Shown here in pieces: positions 24,675-29,966 of a stretch of 29,966 nucleotides of DNA (its first letter is position 1; every line of letters starts with the position of its first letter). The position numbers were made by a program, and so were the translations under genes. The DNA lies in IMG/VR virus record IMGVR_UViG_3300015199_000014, positions 1 to 29,966 of that record; one strand, written 5' to 3'. This stretch comes from a virus. The notes below the pieces were generated by a model. The model saw nothing but the letters and a program-made list of their open reading frames with translations. It was not told the DNA's origin and did no database searches.

Positions 24675-24837
24675 AGCCGGTGCCTACCTTGTGCCCCTTT
24701 TTGCGGTGCCAAGCTCGGAAATTCTCTTTAGCTGCCCGGATCTTGGCCTCCGACTTGGACCGGCCACCGACCATGCCCATTTTGCTGAGATGCTTTCGCA
24801 TCACTTCGGGTACATTGCTTAATTCGCTTCGTTTCAT
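24673..24837 (-). CDS. 54-aa basic small protein
   Basis: The gene runs from ATG at 24837 to TAA at 24673-24675, with a good Shine-Dalgarno sequence (AAGGTGA) five bases upstream, overlapping the end of the 221-aa gene. The product begins MKRSELSNVPEVMRKHLSKM and continues through GMVGGRSKSEAKIRAAKENF to a Lys/Arg-rich tail. The GG-R-SKSEAK-x-RAAKEN pattern is like many tiny phage and plasmid proteins with a Gly-Gly-(K/R)-(A/S)-(K/R) core, function unknown. The strong RBS and exact fit between genes make it a real gene. Its high positive charge suggests nucleic-acid binding. A related-looking 55-aa protein lies at 28864 in the other early operon. Its stop codon falls inside the T-run of the antisense terminator. 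Confidence 0.72.
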   Translation of the reverse strand: MKRSELSNVPEVMRKHLSKMGMVGGRSKSEAKIRAAKENFRAWHRKKGHKVGTG

Positions 24838-24841
24838 AAAT

Positions 24842-25507
24842 TCACCTTGGCCTCGCGTTATTCACCCGCCGACATACCACGCCCGGGATGGCTCCGTTTT
24901 TGGCCGAAGCCAGCGCCTTGAGCACACTGATCCTGGCCTCCATCTTGACGGCTTCTGGGTGTGCCGCGTACAGGGTGGCGTAATCCATCACCTCGATCTC
25001 CCAATCCTGTTTCACATTGACCGTGGGCTTGGGAGTCTCAGCGACTGTCTTGATCTCCAATGCCGCCACGCTGCGGCTGTGGTCTTCGTTGATCTGATCA
25101 ACTTCCTCGACGGAAGCGGCGGTGGTGATTGCATCCATGCGCTGTTGTTCCAAGGCCGTCTTTTCCTCTGATTCCCGGGCCAATTCAGCCCGTTGCTTGG
25201 CACCTTGAAGAGCGCCCCAATCGCCAATGAGACGATTGAGGCGCGTGCGCTCGTTGCTCAGGGTGCCTACGAGCCTTTTGGCCGTATCATTGACGAAACG
25301 CTGGGCATCCACATGCGGCCTGACTGCTGCCAGCCGTTTCTCCTCAACGGTGCTCATGAAGCTGTGGATAGCTGTCATGGTCTCCACGGCGTCATGCTCA
25401 TTGAGTTCGTCCACCTCGGTGATCTGAGCCGCATCAATGGCGAGCCCGTTGGCCCGCTCGATGAGCGGACCGCCGAGGCTTTCGATGGTGGCGATTTGGT
25501 TGTCCAT
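24842..25507 (-). CDS. Coiled-coil protein of the recombination/replication operon
   Basis: The 221-aa protein is mainly helical. Residues about 20-150 form a long charged coiled coil (HDAVETMTAIHSFMSTVEEK; ERTRLNRLIGDWGALQGAKQ; ALEQQRMDAITTAASVEEVD). A short C-terminal domain follows, reading KQDWEIEVMDYATLYAAHPE and then VLKALASAKNGAIPGVVCRR. That C-terminal pattern (W-x-(I/V)-E-(V/I)-x-D-Y/L ... IPG(V/L)) recurs, as I remember, in phage coiled-coil proteins next to recombination or SSB genes, but I know of no established function. ATG at 25507 is two bases after the 181-aa gene's stop. It carries the ribosome-binding site of the next gene in its last codons. A structural or scaffolding role in a replication complex is inference. 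Confidence 0.65.
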   Translation of the reverse strand: MDNQIATIESLGGPLIERANGLAIDAAQITEVDELNEHDAVETMTAIHSFMSTVEEKRLAAVRPHVDAQRFVNDTAKRLVGTLSNERTRLNRLIGDWGALQGAKQRAELARESEEKTALEQQRMDAITTAASVEEVDQINEDHSRSVAALEIKTVAETPKPTVNVKQDWEIEVMDYATLYAAHPEAVKMEARISVLKALASAKNGAIPGVVCRRVNNARPR

Positions 25508-25509
25508 GA

Positions 25510-26055
25510 TCAGACCTTCACGTTATCCGAGTTCTTCAGGATTTCCGCCACGTCAGCCACGAAGATCGCAAGCTGGCTCCGGGTGATTGGCTGGTTGAGT
25601 TGCCGCAGGTCTTCCGGCTTGTGGACGCCGCAAGCGGACAGGAAATCGGCCTCGGAAAGCTCCGATTCAGCCAACGCCTTGCGCCAGGCATCAACCCGGC
25701 GCTTGAGTCCATCTGCGTCAACCGGAGCCGGGGTTGACAGAGCCGCCGGGACCACTTTGCCGGTGAACGTAGGCGAAGGGACAGGCTTGGAGGCAGGGGC
25801 GGGTGCGGGTGCGGGTACTATCGCCACATCAGCTGCCCGGGCAACCCGGTTCTCCACGCCCGCCTCTGCCGCAGCGAAGGCGGCGACCAGTATCTCCGTG
25901 GCACGAGCCATGCAGGATTCCGACGTATCGCCGTCTTCGGGCGTAATGACGATCGAAGCGGTACTGTGTTGGTAGCCGGAACCGTCCCGGCGACCACCGA
26001 TGGTGATGGGTCCTAGTTTCATGAGTTTAGATTTTTTCTTTGGTTTAAGTTTCAC
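25510..26055 (-). CDS. Hypothetical 181-aa protein with basic start and Ala/Pro linker
   Basis: The 181-aa protein starts from a GTG whose GTGA overlap with the SSB-like gene's stop fixes it; a later ATG eleven codons in is the alternative. The first 15 residues are strongly basic (KLKPKKKSKLMKLGP). Residues 15-75 may form a small alpha/beta domain (ITIGGRRDGSGYQHSTASIV; SCMARATEILVAAFAAAEAG). A Pro/Ala linker follows (VPAPAPAPASKPVPSPTFT). The C-terminal 70 residues are helical (GLKRRVDAWRKALAESELSE). I do not recognise the family. Its place between the SSB-like and coiled-coil genes suggests a replication or recombination accessory protein, possibly DNA-binding through the basic N-terminus. 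Confidence 0.6.
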   Translation of the reverse strand: MKLKPKKKSKLMKLGPITIGGRRDGSGYQHSTASIVITPEDGDTSESCMARATEILVAAFAAAEAGVENRVARAADVAIVPAPAPAPASKPVPSPTFTGKVVPAALSTPAPVDADGLKRRVDAWRKALAESELSEADFLSACGVHKPEDLRQLNQPITRSQLAIFVADVAEILKNSDNVKV

Positions 26056-26744
26056 AGGGGCACTTCGTCCTCTTCGGGCTGGCCACCGTTTAGATCGGGT
26101 TCCGAATCCAGCTTGGCACCGCCCTGGGGCGGAGCGATCCGGTTTCCACGTTCATCAAGTGCTAGCAAGTTTTCAATGGCCCAGTCGTTAATATAGTCGA
26201 TGATCCAATTCTCCCGGGGTTCCCAGTTGAGAACCTTCTTCCCGTCCTTGAGGAGCGGCTTGCCATTGGCGAGCATGACTTCCTCCGGTTCCGGCAGGAT
26301 ACACTCTTCGTTTTGATGGTCGAGTTCCGGGTGCTTTACCAGCTTTACCCCATTCTGTTTCCAGGACCAGCCAACGATATCACGCCCGTCTTTCTCGGAC
26401 GTGAACATCCACGGCACGCAGGTCAGTGGCTTGGACAAATCTATGCCGCGAATAATTTGAGCGAAGGAAAGCAGGTAGCTGCCCTTTGCGTTGACGCTGA
26501 TGACGATCTTGTCATCGAACCCGATATTGAGGGTCAATCCGAACTTGCCACCCTTGATTTGGACCGAGGTGAGCATCCCGGAATACCCGAAGGCTTTCTG
26601 TCTGTAACTGGTCACCCCAGCCTTTTCGCCCTTGGTCGGAACGTAAGGCTCAGCACCTTCGTCGCCTTCCTTGCAGGTGTGCCACAGAAACCCTCCAGCG
26701 GGTCTCCAGAATGACGTGCGATTTTGTTCTGTAATGAATCCCAT
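26052..26744 (-). CDS. SSB-like protein (candidate single-stranded DNA-binding protein)
   Basis: The 230-aa protein begins with a strand-rich domain (AGVTSYRQKAFGYSGMLTSV; GGKFGLTLNIGFDDKIVISV), compatible with an OB-type barrel. It ends in a flexible tail closing with QPEEDEVPL. An acidic C-terminus ending in hydrophobic residues is the hallmark by which SSB proteins recruit partners (usual form DDDIPF), and phage SSBs keep variants of it. The segment SFAQIIRGIDLSKPLTCVPW recalls SSB-like proteins of other phages, from memory. The presence of a nuclease, helicase and loader in the same operon supports the role. The call is inferred, since no diagnostic motif other than the tail is visible. 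ATG at 26744 lies 38 bases from a perfect operator palindrome. Confidence 0.5.
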   Translation of the reverse strand: MGFITEQNRTSFWRPAGGFLWHTCKEGDEGAEPYVPTKGEKAGVTSYRQKAFGYSGMLTSVQIKGGKFGLTLNIGFDDKIVISVNAKGSYLLSFAQIIRGIDLSKPLTCVPWMFTSEKDGRDIVGWSWKQNGVKLVKHPELDHQNEECILPEPEEVMLANGKPLLKDGKKVLNWEPRENWIIDYINDWAIENLLALDERGNRIAPPQGGAKLDSEPDLNGGQPEEDEVPL

Positions 26745-26781
26745 AACAATGATTTTGTTTAATGTTTACTCAGTAACGGAG

Positions 26782-26796
26782 ACCAATCTGATTGGT
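26782..26796. promoter_or_regulatory. Perfect 15-bp palindrome, operator candidate upstream of the SSB-like gene
   Basis: ACCAATC-T-GATTGGT is a perfect inverted repeat with seven-base arms. It lies 38 bases upstream of the SSB-like start and touches the stop codon of the VRR-NUC gene. The same half-sites occur twice in the divergent control region at 27724-27790. A TTGACA lies close by on the minus strand (26812-26807), but 18 rather than 9 bases from GATTGG, and no clear -10 follows. It could mark an internal promoter of the operon. Confidence 0.6.
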
Positions 26797-27209
26797 TATT
26801 GGCGGTTGTCAAATGCGAATTCTGAAAAGAAGCATTTCACGTCGTCAAGACAGTATGCGATGCATGTTTTCATGCCAGCTATCATGGCTTTAGCGAGATG
26901 TTTACACTGTTCATCGGAAGGTTTTTCTCCAGGTCGTTTCGCTTCAATCGCGAATGCAACTCCGCGCCAAGCCCCAACGAAATCTGGCGTGCCTATCGCG
27001 CATGTTGTCCGCATATCGGTACGGTGCCATACGTAGTAACACTCCCCGATGGAATCCAGATGACGGGCGATTTCCTGTTGGATGACCTTTTCGAGTGGCC
27101 GATTCTTTCGGCTTACTTTAACAGGAGGGGCTGGTGCCGGCATAGTCTTCAGCCAGCCGCGCTGCTTGGCCAGTTGCGATTCGTACCAGTCGGAAGTGAA
27201 TTGGCTCAA
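26796..27209 (-). CDS. VRR-NUC domain nuclease (Holliday junction resolvase-like)
   Basis: The 137-aa protein contains the VRR-NUC form of the PD-(D/E)xK fold. Glu40 lies in the first helix (RPLEKVIQQEIARHL). GTPDFVG (residues 73-79) supplies the metal-binding Asp76, and AFAIEAKRPGEKPSDEQ (85-101) supplies Glu89 and Lys91. Stand-alone phage members of this size are thought to cut branched DNA such as replication or recombination intermediates; the substrate here is not shown. A Pro/Ala segment (MPAPAPPVKVSRK) precedes the domain. The start is TTG at 27209, overlapping the preceding stop as TTGA in the same style as the neighbours. The next gene downstream is the SSB-like gene. Confidence 0.88.
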   Translation of the reverse strand: MSQFTSDWYESQLAKQRGWLKTMPAPAPPVKVSRKNRPLEKVIQQEIARHLDSIGECYYVWHRTDMRTTCAIGTPDFVGAWRGVAFAIEAKRPGEKPSDEQCKHLAKAMIAGMKTCIAYCLDDVKCFFSEFAFDNRQ

Positions 27210-27532
27210 TTGATTGAGATTGCTGATTGTTGGTTTATTTCCAACCAGAAAGAACCTGTAGATCTAATTCCACGTCCAACGGATATTTTCATGCCGTCAC
27301 GCAAATAAACACAGGAGGCCATAGCGCCATCACCAGATCTGGTGATGAGGGTTATGCATGGCCGACTCATGGCTTCTTGCCACGCTGTCCATGCAAGCTG
27401 TATTGATTCGGATATGTAGTCTCCTTTTGTTCCGTGTTGAGAACTTTCGATCCATCTAGATGGAGTTCCCTGCACTGCCGCAGGAAGAGACGAAATCCAC
27501 TTCTCAAACGCTTTTCTGGTTGATTCACTCAT
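27206..27532 (-). CDS. Conserved-looking phage hypothetical protein, 108 aa
   Basis: The 108-aa protein begins MSESTRKAFEKWISSLPAAV and includes a helix, YISESIQLAWTAWQEAMSR (about residues 40-58), with the W-x2-W pattern. FE-x-W near the start followed by a later AW-x-AW-(Q/E)-A helix is a common arrangement in small phage proteins of early regions, with no known function. The C-terminal half is a beta-rich segment (TLITRSGDGAMASCVYLRDG). ATG at 27532 overlaps the stop of the two-helix membrane gene (ATGA). A 20-bp perfect palindrome lies within its coding sequence. Translation continues by overlap into the VRR-NUC gene. Confidence 0.65.
   Translation of the reverse strand: MSESTRKAFEKWISSLPAAVQGTPSRWIESSQHGTKGDYISESIQLAWTAWQEAMSRPCITLITRSGDGAMASCVYLRDGMKISVGRGIRSTGSFWLEINQQSAISIN
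27328..27347. repeat. 20-bp perfect palindrome inside a coding region
   Basis: The half CATCACCAGA is followed immediately by its exact reverse complement, with no spacer. The palindrome lies in the middle of the 108-aa gene, where it encodes part of TLITRSGDG. It differs in sequence from the CCAATC-type operators. It could be a protein-binding site within the operon or chance; no -35/-10 pair is seen next to it. Confidence 0.5.
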
Positions 27533-27714
27533 TTGTGACGCAGGAAAAGGGCGAGGATCATGGCGACGTGGAGCAGGAACGGGCTGCACGACATGACGGC
27601 GGTAATCCATGCGTTGATCTCGTTTTCAACGGCTGAGCAATACACGATGATACCGGTGATCACCGACATTAGAGTGCTGGCCCCGAGGAGCATGAAGAAG
27701 ATTCCACTGGACAT
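27529..27714 (-). CDS. 61-aa two-helix membrane protein, first gene of the leftward operon
   Basis: The 61-aa product consists almost entirely of two hydrophobic helices, GIFFMLLGASTLMSVITGIIV (about residues 4-23 and on) and AVMSCSPFLLHVAMILALFL (about 39-58), joined by a short polar loop (SAVENEINAW). It ends in LRHK. The hairpin shape fits small class II holins, but also anti-defence or superinfection-exclusion membrane proteins made early. As the first gene after the divergent control region it is probably early, which favours the second idea. ATG at 27714 is chosen because longer forms would run back through the operator arm. If the minus-strand promoter is read as TTGACA plus 17 bases, transcription would begin almost at this ATG, giving a leaderless message. 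Confidence 0.65.
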   Translation of the reverse strand: MSSGIFFMLLGASTLMSVITGIIVYCSAVENEINAWITAVMSCSPFLLHVAMILALFLRHK

Positions 27715-27723
27715 GAGAACGAG

Positions 27724-27790
27724 GCTAAACCAATCAGATTGGATTGTCAAGAAGGTGTTTCTTTTGACAAACAAAACTGATTGGTTAGGC
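27724..27790. promoter_or_regulatory. Mirror-symmetric divergent promoter/operator region
   Basis: Two 27-bp arms, 27724-27750 and the reverse complement of 27764-27790, match at 22 of 27 positions around a 13-bp centre. Each arm contains a perfect -35 box TTGACA (minus strand 27750-27745, plus strand 27764-27769). At equal distance inward to its own gene each carries an operator: ACCAATC-A-GATTGGA (27729-27743) and ACAAAAC-T-GATTGGT (27771-27785). The operators fill the spacers where -10 boxes would follow. The -10 candidates are poor (TAGCCT on minus, TAGGCT on plus, 3 of 6). The operator centres are 42 bp apart, four helical turns, so two dimers would lie on one face of the DNA. Confidence 0.75.
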
Positions 27791-27792
27791 TG

Positions 27793-28641
27793 ATGGCGCA
27801 AATCAATTGCACAACATCAATGAAAATCAACGTATCGGCAGAAATAACGAAAATCACCCCGGAAACCGCCACCGAATGGCTGGTTGAAAAGTGGGGAGAA
27901 CAACGGGTTGTCCGCAAAGGTCACATTGACCGGCTGGCGGCTGACATGGAATCGGGCCGTTTCAAGATCAGTCCCGATGCCATATTGCGAATCAAAGGCA
28001 AGCTGGCCAACGGTCAGCATCGCCTGAGTGCGGTCATTCAGTCTGGCAAGCCCCAGCATTTCCTGGTCATGGAATCAAATGACGAGGAACTCTACAAAGT
28101 AATCGATGCCGGTTTGCGCCGAACTGTGTCCGATGGATTGATTGGTGTTCATTTCGCCAAATCGGTGCCATCAATCGCACGCTGGGTGCAAGGCTATGAG
28201 TCAGGGTTCATTAAGACGAGCGGTAGAACTGCCAGTGAAGCGGGACGGAATGGATCTCATAATCCAACCCAATCCGAACTGATCGATTATTGCCTGAGCA
28301 ATCAGGATATCCTGGTAGAAGCCGCCAGCTTCACCAATCCACTCTACAGCCAGACCAAGCTCCTGCCGCTGTCCATTGGAGCAGCGGTGTACGTCATCGC
28401 TGTAACCCGGACCGGGCAATCGGACAAGGTGAAAGCGTTTTTAGAGCAAGTGTACGTCGATGGCGGCAACACCTCCGCCGGTGATTTGCGCAATCGGTTG
28501 ATAGCCAATCATGGAGCGCGCGCAAAACTCCAAAAAGGTTATGTCTTTGGAATCACCATCAAAGCACTCAAATCCTACCTGAACGGCACCCGCCCTGGCG
28601 TCCTGAAATGGACCAGCGATGAAGGATTGCCCGTCATTTAA
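27793..28641 (+). CDS. ParB-like (ParB/sulfiredoxin fold) phage protein
   Basis: The 282-aa protein has an N-terminal ParB-like fold of the kind widespread in phages. It shows ITPETATEWLVEKW (residues 21-34), HIDRLAADMESGRF (44-57) and the signature NGQHRLSAV (73-81), in which GQHR corresponds to the nucleotide-binding loop GxxR of ParB. A strand and helix with DAGLRRTVSDGL follow. The C-terminal half is helical and less characteristic (LLPLSIGAAVYVIAVTRTGQ; GITIKALKSYLNG). Phage members are annotated as ParB-like nucleases or transcription factors, but few have a proven role; NTP binding and DNA contact are likely. ATG at 27793 has a weak AGG upstream. If the plus-strand promoter is as proposed, the later ATG at 27820 is the real start. 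No partner ParA is seen. Confidence 0.82.
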   Translation: MAQINCTTSMKINVSAEITKITPETATEWLVEKWGEQRVVRKGHIDRLAADMESGRFKISPDAILRIKGKLANGQHRLSAVIQSGKPQHFLVMESNDEELYKVIDAGLRRTVSDGLIGVHFAKSVPSIARWVQGYESGFIKTSGRTASEAGRNGSHNPTQSELIDYCLSNQDILVEAASFTNPLYSQTKLLPLSIGAAVYVIAVTRTGQSDKVKAFLEQVYVDGGNTSAGDLRNRLIANHGARAKLQKGYVFGITIKALKSYLNGTRPGVLKWTSDEGLPVI

Positions 28642-28820
28642 TGACCAAGGACCAACTTCCTTGGATTCCCATCGCAAAGCTAGTCCTGATGGGCTTCTAC
28701 GACGAAGCCCCGCGTTCTGTCCAGCAAGCCGTGGCGATGGGGGTGAGGACCATTAACGACCCGGATTGCCAAGCGGCCTGGGAACGGCTCAAGGAATCGT
28801 TGCCCAAGACCAAGCAGTGA
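28641..28820 (+). CDS. Hypothetical 59-aa protein
   Basis: The gene runs from ATG at 28641, sharing one base with the TAA of the ParB-like gene (TAATG), to TGA at 28820. The product begins MTKDQLPWIPIAKLVLMGFY and is helical and amphipathic, with no Cys cluster or clear membrane span. The later part (VAMGVRTINDPDCQAAWERL) ends in a Lys-rich tail. The one-base overlap implies translational coupling with the ParB-like gene. I do not recognise the family. Confidence 0.6.
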   Translation: MTKDQLPWIPIAKLVLMGFYDEAPRSVQQAVAMGVRTINDPDCQAAWERLKESLPKTKQ

Positions 28821-28863
28821 GGGGCGGGTGAAATGGGGGTTGACAACGTAACCGGGTAGCTTT

Positions 28864-29031
28864 ATGGATTACGAAATGCTTAACGAAGAGGCTAAAAAGT
28901 TCTTTCGGGAACAAGGCGCAATCGGTGGGGCGAAGGTCCGCGGAAAGAAAAAGAGGTGTTCCGCAGCCCATTACCGGCGGATGGTGGAGATCCGGAAGGC
29001 CAATGCGGCCAAGCGAAAGGGGGCGGCATGA
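28864..29031 (+). CDS. 55-aa basic small protein with Gly-Gly core
   Basis: The gene runs from ATG at 28864 to TGA at 29029-29031, its stop overlapping the HNH start as ATGA. The product has an acidic N-terminus (MDYEMLNEEAKKFFREQG), then AIGGAKVRGKKKRCSAAHYR and a Lys/Ala-rich end. The GG-x-(K/A)-x-(K/R) core followed by a basic helix resembles the 54-aa protein at 24673-24837 and many tiny phage or plasmid proteins of unknown function. DNA or RNA binding is plausible from charge. The preceding 43 bases (28821-28863) contain a TTGACA but no acceptable -10 box. Confidence 0.62.
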   Translation: MDYEMLNEEAKKFFREQGAIGGAKVRGKKKRCSAAHYRRMVEIRKANAAKRKGAA

Positions 29032-29534
29032 GCGAAAGAAGCTACAGTGACAAGTTGCGCGATCCGAGATGGCAGAAGGTCCGATTGAAAGTGATGGAGC
29101 GGGATGGGTTTAAGTGTCGTGATTGTGGGAATGATAAGGAGACACTGCACGTACACCATTGCTTTTACGAGCGAGGAGATCCGTGGAAGACTGGCGAGGC
29201 GTTTCTTTTGACGCTTTGCGAGAAGTGTCATTTCGACCGCGATTCTCTCGAAACTGACGGCAGAAGGATGCTTGGCCAGATGTTTTCCAAAATTTACGTC
29301 CAAGAAGGACTGTGCGAGAATGATTTAAGGGAGTTCGTCATATCTATGGCATTAGGCGTAACTGGGCTCTTTAATGAACCTGAATACGATCCGCCGATAG
29401 TTGTCGGAGCATCTAAATTTGATTACTTGAATGATTTACGTTGGTATCTGTACGCCTGTGATCACCCGGAGGCGCGTAAGGCTTACGAAGAGGTTACCGG
29501 GACCCATCCTGAATGGAGAAAGTTCAACCGATGA
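29028..29534 (+). CDS. HNH endonuclease
   Basis: The 168-aa protein has a complete HNH nuclease site with a structural zinc. CRDC (Cys30, Cys33) is followed by LHVHHCFY (catalytic His residues at 41-44), and CEKCH (Cys64, Cys67, His68) completes the site. The N-terminal lead YSDKLRDPRWQKVRLKVMER is typical of stand-alone HNH proteins in phages, where they act in packaging, homing or DNA nicking. The C-terminal 100 residues are helical with no second recognised domain (FDYLNDLRWYLYACDHPE). The chosen ATG at 29028 overlaps the preceding stop by ATGA; an in-frame start 24 codons upstream is unlikely. Its stop overlaps the initiator gene. Being in an early operon, it is more likely a replication or homing nuclease than the packaging HNH seen beside terminase genes. 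Confidence 0.9.
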   Translation: MSERSYSDKLRDPRWQKVRLKVMERDGFKCRDCGNDKETLHVHHCFYERGDPWKTGEAFLLTLCEKCHFDRDSLETDGRRMLGQMFSKIYVQEGLCENDLREFVISMALGVTGLFNEPEYDPPIVVGASKFDYLNDLRWYLYACDHPEARKAYEEVTGTHPEWRKFNR

Positions 29535-29966
29535 GAATCCGAGCCATCAAGCCAGAATTCTTCCTGCACCACTCACTTTTCCGTGCCGAGGTTGAGACCG
29601 GGCTTCCACTCCGGCTGGCCTTCATTGGACTCTGGTGCGCCGCCGATCGCGATGGGAGATTCAAGTGGGAACCTGAGCGCCTGGGCGTGGAGATTTTACC
29701 CTACGACAAAGTGGACTTTTCACGCGTGCTCGACGCGTTGACAACGCGTGGATATCTAGAAAAGTACCGGTGCCAATCCTGGATTTTCGGTTGCATTCCT
29801 TCGTTCCTGAAGCATCAGCACATCAATCCCAAGGAGAGGCCGTCGCAAATCCCTAACAAGTCGGAAGGTGAGATGTTAACGGTTGAAGATAAAGAACTTA
29901 CGACGCGTGAGTCACGCGTAAACCACGCGATACCTGACTTGGAATATCCTTTTGCTCAGGAAGGGA
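29531..29966 (+). CDS. Replication initiator/organiser-like protein (3' end outside window)
   Basis: The visible 145 residues begin MRIRAIKPEFFLHHSLFRAE and continue with RLAFIGLWCAADRDGRFKWE, then ILPYDKVDFSRVLDALTTRG and FGCIPSFLKHQHINPKERPS. This is the familiar start of phage replication proteins of the O/DnaD-like class, which bear an N-terminal winged-helix domain and bind the phage origin. Asp-Arg-(D/E)-Gly-Arg-Phe and PYD-x-VDF are the recognisable motifs. The C-terminal part, where a helicase- or loader-binding domain would lie, is beyond the edge. ATG at 29531 overlaps the HNH stop as ATGA. Its coding sequence contains two clusters of ACGCGT repeats that may be its own origin, as in lambda gene O. 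Confidence 0.8.
   Translation, partial: MRIRAIKPEFFLHHSLFRAEVETGLPLRLAFIGLWCAADRDGRFKWEPERLGVEILPYDKVDFSRVLDALTTRGYLEKYRCQSWIFGCIPSFLKHQHINPKERPSQIPNKSEGEMLTVEDKELTTRESRVNHAIPDLEYPFAQEG
29722..29930. repeat. ACGCGT repeats at 11-bp spacing, candidate origin iterons
   Basis: ACGCGT occurs at 29722, 29733 and 29744, exactly 11 bp apart, and again at 29903 and 29914 with a one-base variant ACGCGA at 29925, also 11 bp apart. The five bases between copies vary. Since 11 is not a multiple of three, the copies fall in different reading phases of the initiator gene and cannot be explained by a protein repeat. Such short direct repeats on one helical face inside an initiator gene resemble origin iterons. 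Confidence 0.65.

Noticed and set aside
27204-27217. CTCAAT-TG-ATTGAG inverted repeat at the VRR-NUC start as an operator
   Set aside because: Short arms, and it overlaps the stop/start junction; it does not match the CCAATC-type sites.
27781-27792. TTG at 27781 as start of the ParB-like gene
   Set aside because: It lies inside the operator arm; ATG codons at 27793 and 27820 are better.
28840-28868. Possible promoter with TTGACA before the 55-aa gene
   Set aside because: At 15-18 bases spacing there is no sequence better than 3 of 6 for a -10 box, and the candidate would fall on the start codon.
1-29966. tRNA genes, integrase, attachment sites
   Set aside because: No cloverleaf-like segment with a T-loop motif and no tyrosine or serine recombinase motif was found by eye; a computed tRNA scan would be more sensitive.

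Overview
The window looks like part of the genome of a tailed double-stranded DNA phage (or prophage) with a short, podovirus-like tail. It is densely packed: no stretch over about 80 bases lacks a gene, and most neighbouring genes share an ATGA-type start/stop overlap, which I used to choose starts. The G+C content looks close to half, and there are no tRNA genes, integrase, CRISPR array or insertion sequence. The host cannot be read from the sequence. Nothing points to a particular phylum; an uncultured Gram-negative host is a guess resting mainly on the heptosyltransferase-like glycosyltransferase and the sulfotransferase.

Layout. (A) 1-9010, minus strand, packaging and head genes. In transcription order: large terminase, a small protein overlapping the next gene, a four-gene glycan cassette (GT9-GT2 fusion glycosyltransferase, TylF-like methyltransferase, GT2 glycosyltransferase, class I methyltransferase), the portal, a 98-aa protein, and the N-terminus of a proline/alanine-rich coiled-coil protein that may be the scaffold. 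The major capsid gene probably lies past the left edge. (B) 9041-21449, plus strand, tail and ejection genes: a giant nozzle-like protein fused to adhesin domains, two fibre-like proteins, a structural protein, a small sulfotransferase-like protein, and three large proteins resembling ejected internal virion proteins. (C) 21446-27714, minus strand, a replication/recombination operon transcribed towards B. It encodes a two-helix membrane protein, a conserved phage protein, a VRR-NUC nuclease, an SSB-like protein, a coiled-coil protein, a DnaC-like loader, a SNF2-type helicase and several tiny proteins, including two small genes of 46 and 54 codons. (D) 27793 to the right edge, plus strand, a second early operon: ParB-like protein, two small proteins, an HNH nuclease and the start of a replication initiator.

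The most striking non-coding structure is the divergent control region between C and D. Two inverted 27-bp arms (22 of 27 positions identical) each hold a perfect TTGACA and a CCAATC-N-GATTGG-type operator, in mirror symmetry. A third, perfect copy of the palindrome stands upstream of the SSB-like gene. Other DNA-level signals are six ACGCGT-type repeats at exact 11-bp spacing in two clusters inside the initiator gene (candidate origin iterons), a strong plus-strand intrinsic terminator lying antisense within operon C, and a 20-bp perfect palindrome. Operons C and D probably act early (control, origin opening, helicase loading, recombination) and A and B late (packaging, virion assembly). The glycan genes probably modify virion or host-surface carbohydrate.
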